From Polyangiaceae bacterium (GTDB lineage Bacteria; Myxococcota_A; Polyangia; Polyangiales; Polyangiaceae), in contig JAJDAH010000375.1 of assembly GCA_029261965.1 (NCBI GenBank), forward strand, positions 1-59,459: a stretch of 59,459 bases of DNA, read 5' to 3'. Numbering within the stretch: the stretch's first letter is position 1; every line of letters begins with the position of its first letter. The position numbers and the translations under genes are program-made. Below are positions 17,463-24,693 of the stretch, piece after piece. Under the pieces are notes generated by a model that was not told the origin of the DNA, did no database searches, and saw nothing but the letters and a program-made list of their open reading frames with translations.

Positions 17463-18038
17463 ATGAAACCGTGGAGCGCTGTGCTCTGGCTCGGACTGGC
17501 GGTCGCTTGCTCGTCCACCACGGTCACCCCGGAGCGGGAGGGAAGCGGCGGCAGCGCGGGAACCGGCGGGAGCGGCGCGGCGTCCGGCGGAGGCTCCGGT
17601 GGGGCAACCCAGCGCGATGCTGGTGCCGACGCGACCACGCCTGATGCCGCTGACTGCGCGTCGCCTCTAGTTTTCTACGTCGACTCCGACAGCGATGGCT
17701 TCGGCAACCCGTCGACGCCAGTCGTCGCATGCACGGCGCCGCTCGATCACGTCGACAACGGCGACGATTGCTTCGACAACAACCCAGACGTGCACCCCGG
17801 CCAAACGGCCTTCTTCGACAGCGATCGTGGCGACAAGAGCTACGACTACGATTGCGACGGCATCGCACGAACGGAATTGAACGCGACGGGCACGTGTGGA
17901 ACCCTATTGTGCAACGTGACGCCCGGATGGGTGGGGCTGGTTCCGGGTTGCGGGGAGCAGGGACCTTGGCTCGTCGACTGCCAGCAGTTGGTCACGTGCT
18001 CGCAGATGCAGGAACAGCGGCTCCAGGCGTGCAACTGA
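17463..18038 (+). CDS. MopE-like lipoprotein
   Basis: 191 residues with lipobox LAVACSS, a short Gly/Ser linker (about 25-50), and a 130-residue Cys- and Asp-rich domain: FYVDSDSDGFGNP, NGDDCFDNNPDVHPGQTAFF, DYDCDG, and paired Cys to the end. Asp-rich motifs of this type (MopE family) bind metals such as copper or calcium in some proteins. The domain aligns along its length with the C-terminus of the protein at 9609-10955, so they are paralogues. It is divergent from the GAF-REC-LuxR regulator. Function is otherwise unknown. Confidence 0.87.
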   Translation: MKPWSAVLWLGLAVACSSTTVTPEREGSGGSAGTGGSGAASGGGSGGATQRDAGADATTPDAADCASPLVFYVDSDSDGFGNPSTPVVACTAPLDHVDNGDDCFDNNPDVHPGQTAFFDSDRGDKSYDYDCDGIARTELNATGTCGTLLCNVTPGWVGLVPGCGEQGPWLVDCQQLVTCSQMQEQRLQACN

Positions 18039-18063
18039 TGCTCGCCCCTGGTTGACGAACCGC

Positions 18064-18876
18064 TTAGCGCGCCAAGAGTGCTCGGATCCTCGAGGATTGC
18101 GGATCGTTCGGCGAACGTGCGAGAAACCTTCTTCCGATGGCCTCGGCTTCGGCACGTCGGCCGTCGGCCAAAAGCGCCTGCACCTCCAGCGCCGTCGCTT
18201 CCGGACCGAGCACACCGGCACCGAACTTCTTTTCGCGAGCCCGGAGCGCGTCCAGGGCTTCTCGTGCGTTCTCGGTTTCGAGCGCCCGGCGCGCGTTGTC
18301 GAGCAAACGAACCTCCTCGGCGAGACGATCGGGATCCCGAGGGCGAGCGCGATCGAGCGGAGTGCTCTGACCTTCAACGCGACCCGGCGTTGCCCTTCGA
18401 GTCGTCGAGTGCCGATCTGCGCCGGTGCGGGGCGACGGAACGTCGTCGAAGGTCGCCGCGGCAGCGGACGACGGCGGCTCGTGCTCGATTGTGTCCGTCG
18501 CGGTCGGCGCCCGAATGGCCCCGGGTTCCTCTCGCGGTGGTACCGCGTGACCTGCTGGGGCCGCCACCGCGGCTCCGGTGCTCGGTCGGCGCTCTTCTGC
18601 CTCGCCGTCGAACACCCCGACCACGTGACCGGCCCCCATCGTCAAGACGCCGGAGAGAAAACCTCCACCGAACCAGACAATCACCGGGAGCGCGTTCAAC
18701 TTGGACAAGAGCGCCGCCGTCGCCGTCGTCGTCACCGCGGTCGTCGCGACTCCCACACCGACCGCGCCGAGAACGCGACCGCGCAGGCGAGGTGCGGGAC
18801 GCTCGTGGATACCGGCTTCGAGCAGAACACGCTCGAGATCGTTCGGGTCGCTGTCGATGAGTCGCTCGGTGGTCAT
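18064..18876 (-). CDS. Membrane protein with TPR-like tail, likely partner of ECF sigma factor
   Basis: 270 residues from ATG 18876, with a strong AAAGGAGG ribosome site inside the upstream sigma gene and a 4-base overlap. N-terminal 30 residues cytoplasmic, then two hydrophobic stretches (about 35-80), a Pro/Ala linker, and a C-terminal helical region (about 185-270: LDNARRALETENAREALDAL, EAEAIGRRFLARSPNDPQS) resembling TPRs. Myxobacterial ECF operons often pair the sigma factor with such a protein, thought to act as anti-sigma or signal receiver. That role is inferred from context; no anti-sigma zinc motif is visible. Confidence 0.8.
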   Translation of the reverse strand: MTTERLIDSDPNDLERVLLEAGIHERPAPRLRGRVLGAVGVGVATTAVTTTATAALLSKLNALPVIVWFGGGFLSGVLTMGAGHVVGVFDGEAEERRPSTGAAVAAPAGHAVPPREEPGAIRAPTATDTIEHEPPSSAAAATFDDVPSPRTGADRHSTTRRATPGRVEGQSTPLDRARPRDPDRLAEEVRLLDNARRALETENAREALDALRAREKKFGAGVLGPEATALEVQALLADGRRAEAEAIGRRFLARSPNDPQSSRIRALLAR

Positions 18877-19523
18877 CGTGACCTCCTTTGAGCTCGTTCG
18901 TGCTCCCACCGTGCTTGCACGCGCTTCACTTGCTCTTTGAACTTCTCGCGAGCGCGCCGGAGGCGTGAGGCCGCGGTGCCCTGGGGGATGTCGAGCATCT
19001 CCGCGATTTCCGGAACGCTGAGTGCGTCGAGCTCGTAAAGGGCAAACACGATTCGCAGCTCCTCCGGCAGAGTTTCGAGGATGTCGTCGAGCAGCTCGGC
19101 GGCACGACGTCGGTCCGTGAGCTCGTCTTGCAACGGCCGCGGGTCGACTTGGTCGTAATCGTGGCCGTCTTCAGCCTCCATCGCTCGTTGCCGCCCTCCA
19201 GCGCGCCGGGTCCGCGCCGCGATCCGAAGAGCCACACCGAACAGAAACGAGCGTTCCTTGCCCCGCTCGACGTGGTCGAGCTTGTCGGCCAGGACGACAA
19301 AAACCTGCTGGGTCGCGTCGTCCGCGTGGCTCTGAGTGACCCCGAGCCGGCGAAGGAGTCTCCAGATGAAGTCTAGGTTTTGCTCGACGACCTCGGTCAG
19401 CCAGGCGTCACGCGACACCGGCGCGGACCGGGCGTCGAGCTCCGGTCCCACCTCCGAAGGGTGGCTGCCCGGAGGGTTATCCACCTCCGAGCTGCTAGCT
19501 GGACCGAGCATGGTGAGCAACAT
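18873..19523 (-). CDS. ECF RNA polymerase sigma factor
   Basis: 216 residues. Sigma-70 region 2 (about 45-110: NLDFIWRLLRRLGVTQSHADDATQQVFVVL) and region 4 (about 145-195: LPEELRIVFALYELDALSVPEIAEMLDIPQGTAASRLRRAREKF) are clear, without region 3, as in ECF factors. It overlaps the downstream membrane TPR gene by 4 bases and lies 44 bases after a secreted/outer-membrane protein gene on the same strand, so the order secreted protein, sigma factor, membrane partner forms a probable stress or envelope-sensing operon. Confidence 0.93.
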   Translation of the reverse strand: MLLTMLGPASSSEVDNPPGSHPSEVGPELDARSAPVSRDAWLTEVVEQNLDFIWRLLRRLGVTQSHADDATQQVFVVLADKLDHVERGKERSFLFGVALRIAARTRRAGGRQRAMEAEDGHDYDQVDPRPLQDELTDRRRAAELLDDILETLPEELRIVFALYELDALSVPEIAEMLDIPQGTAASRLRRAREKFKEQVKRVQARWEHERAQRRSR

Positions 19524-19567
19524 CGAGCAGTCTCAAAGTAGGTGATCCCCCGAGGTCCCAGGAATGA

Positions 19568-20659
19568 TCACAGAAAATGCACGCCCACCCCCGCGTGGCC
19601 GGAGGCGGTGATCACCGGCATTTCGTAGACGGTTTCGTTGGGAATGATGAAATAGCGCGCCCGCACGGCTGGAACCGAGGCTCGGCCAGCAAGCCAAAAA
19701 AAGACCGCGCCAGAGGGATTCAAGATCACGACGCCCTCCAAACCTGGCGCGAGCCACGGCCGCCGTGAGCTCTGGGGCTCCGGCGTGTCTTCGCCATTCA
19801 CTCGAAGGGCGCCGACTTCGAGGACCGCGCACGGAGTCACAGCGAGAAGATCGCGCCAGACTGCCCGCACCGGACAGGCTGACAAGGCCGCTGCCGTCCA
19901 TCGAAAGACGCCGCGGCCATCGGTAACGGTCACGCTCCGTTCCAAAGACCGGAAGAACTGTGCACGAAAGCTCGGATCAACCGGAGTTCCGCGCCGATCC
20001 CGCCATGCGCCCAGGGTGGCGCCGAACGCGGTCGTGACGCCGGGAGCCACCGCACCGACTTGCGCGACCTGGGCGCCAGCACCGAATCGCCACCGATCTG
20101 CGGGTCTCGGCCGGCTTGGTGGTACATCGCGAGGCTCGCTGGACCGGGACGCCTCCGGTCGCCGGAGCGGTTTTGAATCAACGGTGGGTTCGGGCGAAGC
20201 GGCAGGCTCGGGTGGCGGGGGGTCAGTGGTTGCCGAGGGCGGCGTCGGCAAGACGGGCTCGTCGTCGTCGGCGAGAACGCGTTTGGCCTCGGGGTCCACC
20301 GCCAGAGCGATGATGAGTCCAAGGGCGCGCACGACGCTTTCGCACGTCGCGCCGGGAACGCTTCTGGTCGAGGGTGGGGTATTGGGTTGAAGCAAAGTCA
20401 GCTCCGCGACGGCGCCAGCAGCGTCCTCGCGGATCGCAATCGTGTAGCTCCGGGCCCACGCATCGTCCGCGCCGACTATGCGAACCTTGTCGGTCCGGCG
20501 CTGGACTGCGCGACTGAGCTCGGCCGCCGGGGGACACGGGCTCGGCGCGGTGTATTCGACGTGAACGGCGACGAAGTCCTGGGCCCACACCGGCGAGAGC
20601 CACAAGAAGACCGCGAGTGCGAGTACACCCGAAACTATGGGGGAAAGGCGAGGGCGCAC
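19568..20659 (-). CDS. Secreted or outer-membrane protein, unknown, first in ECF operon
   Basis: About 363 residues; GTG 20659 has a GGAA ribosome site, TTG 20668 is an alternative. Signal peptide ends near SPVWAQD. Residues about 25-130 form a small domain with one Cys pair (SPCPPAAEL, PGATCESVVRALGLIIALA), followed by a Pro-rich linker. The C-terminal 170 residues show alternating hydrophobic strands (WRFGAGAQVAQVGAVAPGV, FFWLAGRASVPAVRARYFI, GHAGVGVHFL) ending in a hydrophobic residue, as in an outer-membrane barrel. The architecture recurs in myxobacteria beside ECF sigma genes. Function is unknown; an envelope sensor role is inference. Confidence 0.75.
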   Translation of the reverse strand: MRPRLSPIVSGVLALAVFLWLSPVWAQDFVAVHVEYTAPSPCPPAAELSRAVQRRTDKVRIVGADDAWARSYTIAIREDAAGAVAELTLLQPNTPPSTRSVPGATCESVVRALGLIIALAVDPEAKRVLADDDEPVLPTPPSATTDPPPPEPAASPEPTVDSKPLRRPEASRSSEPRDVPPSRPRPADRWRFGAGAQVAQVGAVAPGVTTAFGATLGAWRDRRGTPVDPSFRAQFFRSLERSVTVTDGRGVFRWTAAALSACPVRAVWRDLLAVTPCAVLEVGALRVNGEDTPEPQSSRRPWLAPGLEGVVILNPSGAVFFWLAGRASVPAVRARYFIIPNETVYEMPVITASGHAGVGVHFL

Positions 20660-20759
20660 AGATCGCAAATTCCGGTGTTTTGGTGATCGGGATCGCCGCT
20701 GAAATCGATCACGAAATCGACAGACGAGCGATCCGACGCAAGGCCGATACTATGATCGC

Positions 20760-22676
20760 ATGGCTGGCCGATCGCGATTAGTGCTCATGCGCGTTTGGCC
20801 ATTGCTCGTTTCCTGCGGTTCGTTGGTGGCGGCCTGCTCGGACGACGTCGCCATCGGCGGCGCTCGCGACGACCTCGGCGCCAGTGGGGCGGCCGGCGTG
20901 GATGGCAGCGGAGGAGCTTCCACGGAAGCTGGCGCCGCGGGGACGGCGGCAAGCGCAGGCACGAGCGGTGATTCCGGCGCCTTCGACAGCTCGGCTGCTG
21001 GGGCGTCCGGCAGCGCCGGTACTGCTGGCACCGGAGGCTCGTCCGGCGGCGCGGGCACCGCGGGCTCCGGCGGAGGCGACGCCGGCGGGGACGCCTGCTC
21101 GACTGCCGACGACGACGGGGACGGGTTCAGCGTCTGCGATGGAGACTGCGACGACTCGAGCGCGTTCACGTTCCCCGGTGCGCCCGAAGTTTGCGGTGAC
21201 GCGGCCACGAACGACTGCGCGAGCTCCGCCCTGGCCGACGACGGGTGCGGCGGAGAGGGCACCTTCGCCGCACCGCCACCCTTCGGATCGCCCACGGGCA
21301 ACGGCACGATGGCGTCACCATTCGACGACATCGCCGCCGCGATTGTCAAGTCGGACGAGATCGAGCGGGGCGGCGGGCCAGCCGATCTCGACGTCTACGT
21401 GGCGGCGGGCGACGGGACCCCAGGGTCGTTCGACATCGGTGACTCGTTGATCCTCTTCGAAGGCGTGAGCCTGCTCGGCGGCTATGACCCGATCGATTGG
21501 CGAAGGGACATCACCAACAACGTCGTCAACGTCGACTCGGGCCTGTTCGGGATCCTCGTCGACAGCTCGATCACCCGCGGCACCGAAGTCTCGGGCTTCA
21601 CGTTCAACGAGGGGACGACTTTGACGACGAACGTGACGACGACGGTCATCGACATCACGGACGGGTCACCCACCATCCGCGACAACATCATCTTCATGCA
21701 CGCCGGAGGCGGCGAAGACCGCGCCATCTACGGACTCGGGACGAGCGCGCGACCGCGACCCCTCATCTTGAACAACCTCGTCATTGGGGGACCGAGCTCG
21801 ACCGGGCAAGCCAACGCCATCCACTTCGAAATCGCCGAGCCGGAAATCCGCAACAACGTGGTCAGAATGCCGCGCTCGAGCGACAACCCCCCGAGCGGCA
21901 TCTGGTGCTCGAACTGCGAACAGGGCACCGAAATCGTCGGGAACACCGTCGACGGCGAAGGCATCAGCAACCCGCTGGCGTTCGGGCTCTCCGTTTCCTC
22001 CGGCGGTGGTCTCGTCGATTCGAATCAAGTTCACCCGGGCACCTGCGTGGTCGACGGTTGCGTCGGCATCAACCTCGAAACCATCGGCGCCAACGGCCTG
22101 GACCTGGTGGTCAGCAACAACGTCGCCTACGGCGGCGACGGCGTGCAGTCCTTCGCTTTGCTGTTCAACATGGCCGAGCTCGCGTCGCCACCGTCGACAC
22201 GCATCGTGAACAACTATCTGCACGGGGGCGACTCCCCGACGGGCCTGAGCAGTGGTTTGGCCTTCGAAGCAGCCGGCGCCGTTCAGATCGCCGCCGGCGA
22301 CGTCGCCAACAACATCGTGCACTCCGGCACCGGTCTTTTTCGGTGGGCCATACGCGAACGCTCGCCGGTCGCCAGGCCACTGTCGGTGCAGAACAACGTG
22401 CTCACCGTACCGACGGACGTCGGCGCGACGAGCGTCCTCTACGAAGACCGGACGGGAGCCCAGCTCAGCATCGGCGAGCTCAACATGATCACGGGAAACA
22501 GCAACAACGCGGAGGGCACTTGCGGGCTCGTTTCCGCGACGTGGATGGGCGACCACCATCTCACGGCGGGAGCAACGGCCTGCATCGACCGGGCGGCGCC
22601 TTCGTTCGCCCCGCCCAACGACTTCGATGGTGTAGCGCGCGGGCCGAGCCCCGACATCGGCCCCGACGAGCGCTGA
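20760..22676 (+). CDS. Lipoprotein with MopE motif and parallel beta-helix
   Basis: 638 residues; ATG 20787 (MRVWPLLVSCG) is an alternative start closer to the signal. Lipobox near LVAACSD, then a long Gly/Ala/Ser linker (to about 110), a classic MopE calcium/copper-type motif (DDDGDGFSVCDGDCDDS, PGAPEVCGDAATNDC, about 116-158), then about 430 residues of irregular repeats with N-N-x-V turns (IRDNIIF, LILNNLVIG, EIRNNVVRM, VSNNVAYGG, IVNNYLHGG, VANNIVHSG), the signature of a right-handed beta-helix. Probably surface-attached, polysaccharide-binding or lyase-like; no catalytic residues were identified. It is divergent from the ECF operon. Confidence 0.85.
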   Translation: MAGRSRLVLMRVWPLLVSCGSLVAACSDDVAIGGARDDLGASGAAGVDGSGGASTEAGAAGTAASAGTSGDSGAFDSSAAGASGSAGTAGTGGSSGGAGTAGSGGGDAGGDACSTADDDGDGFSVCDGDCDDSSAFTFPGAPEVCGDAATNDCASSALADDGCGGEGTFAAPPPFGSPTGNGTMASPFDDIAAAIVKSDEIERGGGPADLDVYVAAGDGTPGSFDIGDSLILFEGVSLLGGYDPIDWRRDITNNVVNVDSGLFGILVDSSITRGTEVSGFTFNEGTTLTTNVTTTVIDITDGSPTIRDNIIFMHAGGGEDRAIYGLGTSARPRPLILNNLVIGGPSSTGQANAIHFEIAEPEIRNNVVRMPRSSDNPPSGIWCSNCEQGTEIVGNTVDGEGISNPLAFGLSVSSGGGLVDSNQVHPGTCVVDGCVGINLETIGANGLDLVVSNNVAYGGDGVQSFALLFNMAELASPPSTRIVNNYLHGGDSPTGLSSGLAFEAAGAVQIAAGDVANNIVHSGTGLFRWAIRERSPVARPLSVQNNVLTVPTDVGATSVLYEDRTGAQLSIGELNMITGNSNNAEGTCGLVSATWMGDHHLTAGATACIDRAAPSFAPPNDFDGVARGPSPDIGPDER

Positions 22677-22682
22677 CGCGTT

Positions 22683-23660
22683 CTAAGCGGGCAGCTGCCC
22701 AAGGGCTCGGTAGCCGTCGACTGCCTCTCGGAGCGTAGCGTCCAGCGTGTCCTTTGGGCGCCAGCCGAGCTCGTTCTGGATCCGGTCGCTCGAGCAGACG
22801 AACGCGGGCGCGGTCATCTGCTGATACTGCTTGAGATCGAGCTGGTTGAGGCGGCCGGTGAGCTTCGAAAGCCCGGTAGACGCGAGCATGCCGACAAACA
22901 CCAAGGACTTCGGGACCCGCAGTACACGGACAGAACGGTCCATCGCCGCGGCGATGCTGCGGATGAGCTCATCGTTGCTCGTCACATCGTTCGCGGCGAC
23001 GAAAAGGACACGATGCTGCTCGCTCGCATCCTCGCTCATGAGAATCATTGCGTCGACCAAGTCGTTCACACTCACGAAGCTCAGCATCTGCTCGCCAAAA
23101 CCGGGCAGTACCGCGACTCCCGAGCTCGCCATTCGGTACAGCGTGAGCGTCGCCGGGTCCCCCGCGCCGAGCACGATGCTCGGGCGGAACGACGTGGTCG
23201 GAAACGGCTGAGCCTTCATGAGTGCTTCGGCCGCGAGCTTGGCGCGACCGTAGGCGTCGACTGGATGTGGCTCGTCGTTCTCGTCGAGAGGTTCGCTTCC
23301 GGAAGGGCCAGCGGCAGCGAGGGAAGACGCAAAGAGGACTCGCCGCGGCGTCCATTTCTGTGCCCGCAAAGCCGTGAGCATCCTCTCGACCGCGTCGTAG
23401 TTGACCTCGGCGTACTCCTTTTGAGTCTTGCCTGCGATCACCGCGGCAAGATGAACGACGACGTCGACTTCGGGTAGCTCGAGGTGCGGATCATCGAACA
23501 GGGAGAGGTCCCCGCGCATGACTTGGATGCGCTCGGAGAGATCTCCCGCGAGCTTGCTCGGCGTGCGCACGAGCCCGAGGACCTCGTGCCCAGCACCGAG
23601 CAGTTGCCGACAAAAGTGAGTTCCAATGAAGCCGGTGACGCCGGTGACGAATACGCGCAT
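22683..23660 (-). CDS. Extended SDR, NAD-dependent epimerase/dehydratase
   Basis: 325 residues, cytoplasmic. N-terminal nucleotide-binding motif VTGVTGFIGTHF (GxxGxxG), acidic residues after beta-2, VVHLAAV, the Ser in FASSLAAAG, and YGRAKLAAE (YxxxK) give the complete catalytic set. The family includes sugar epimerases, 3-beta-hydroxysteroid dehydrogenases and ketoreductases; the substrate cannot be read from sequence. It is convergent with the beta-helix lipoprotein (6-base gap) and lies 31 bases downstream of the desaturase gene on the same strand, so the two may be co-transcribed. Confidence 0.88.
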   Translation of the reverse strand: MRVFVTGVTGFIGTHFCRQLLGAGHEVLGLVRTPSKLAGDLSERIQVMRGDLSLFDDPHLELPEVDVVVHLAAVIAGKTQKEYAEVNYDAVERMLTALRAQKWTPRRVLFASSLAAAGPSGSEPLDENDEPHPVDAYGRAKLAAEALMKAQPFPTTSFRPSIVLGAGDPATLTLYRMASSGVAVLPGFGEQMLSFVSVNDLVDAMILMSEDASEQHRVLFVAANDVTSNDELIRSIAAAMDRSVRVLRVPKSLVFVGMLASTGLSKLTGRLNQLDLKQYQQMTAPAFVCSSDRIQNELGWRPKDTLDATLREAVDGYRALGQLPA

Positions 23661-23691
23661 GTTTCCGCTGCGACGCCTGGGTGTGCGAGTG

Positions 23692-24492
23692 CTACCAGAA
23701 CGCGCGGTTGAGATGGCTGTCGGGTATCCGGTCAGATATGCGCGCGTGCAGGATCGGCAAACGCGACCAGTGAAGGCCCGGACTCACGTGATGCGCCGTG
23801 TGGTAGCCCAGGTTCATCGACAAGAAATTGTAGAGCGCGTTGATGCGGTTGCGGCTGGCGTGCATGGGCACGTCGGTGTCGAGACCCGCGTGATGCTCGT
23901 AGGTGACCCAACTCGTGTGCAGCAGCGTCAACATCGGGGTCACCACGAACACGATCAAAGTATTGACCGGGTTGACCCACGCCATCCCCGCTAAGATCGC
24001 GTACCGGGGAAGCTTGAACAACAGGTACCGGCGGTAGATGCCCGGGTGTTTGCGCCCGACGCGATGGATGTCGAACGGATGACGAAAAAACAACCGCAGG
24101 GTGTATTCGACTCGGCCCATCTGACTGCCGTCTCCGCGCGTCCAACGCGACTCGTCCACTTCACGGCCGGGATGCTGCTCGAGATAGTTCAGATGGTGCC
24201 CTAGGTTGTGGTGGAGCACCCAAGCGTAGGATCCCACGCCCGTCTGCAGAGCCAGGGGGATCTCGAGAAGCCGATTGAGCGTCGGACTCCAAAAGGTGTT
24301 GATGTGCTGATGGTTGTGGTGGATCGGAGCCGAAATCAGCGAGACGATCAGCAGCCCCGCTGCAGCGATCGCCGCGAGCCACGGCGGCGCGAAGTACCAA
24401 ACCGTCAGTTGAGCCACGAACAGGAGCGCGACGACGACCAGTGGAAACCAGTCGACGCGGTAGCGAAGGATTCTCCCGTTTCGCGGATTCAA
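23692..24492 (-). CDS. Membrane fatty acid desaturase/hydroxylase family protein
   Basis: About 266 residues from TTG 24492, chosen for its AGAAGG ribosome site; a GTG at 24582 is possible. Four hydrophobic segments (about 15-60 and 160-200) and three His-rich boxes: HHNHQH (about 58-63), HHNLGHH (about 93-99), HHAG (about 200), and HTAHH near 233, which supply ligands for a non-haem di-iron centre. Such enzymes desaturate or hydroxylate acyl chains, carotenoids or sterols. Its upstream neighbour across a divergent gap is the receptor; downstream is the SDR. Confidence 0.88.
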   Translation of the reverse strand: MNPRNGRILRYRVDWFPLVVVALLFVAQLTVWYFAPPWLAAIAAAGLLIVSLISAPIHHNHQHINTFWSPTLNRLLEIPLALQTGVGSYAWVLHHNLGHHLNYLEQHPGREVDESRWTRGDGSQMGRVEYTLRLFFRHPFDIHRVGRKHPGIYRRYLLFKLPRYAILAGMAWVNPVNTLIVFVVTPMLTLLHTSWVTYEHHAGLDTDVPMHASRNRINALYNFLSMNLGYHTAHHVSPGLHWSRLPILHARISDRIPDSHLNRAFW

Positions 24493-24693
24493 AGTCCCCG
24501 ACCTTCTTCGGCTTTCGCTGAAAGCACAACCAGGATCGTCGGTCCTGACGGCATCGTGACGGTGCGCTGACCAATGCTGCACGGTATTTCACTTTTTCGG
24601 GCGTGGGGGCCGCCGATTCGGCGTCAGCGAGACGACGAGCTCTCGGCTCGTCCACACCGACACTCTTCGCCGAAGCGAACCGTAAGTGCTGGC

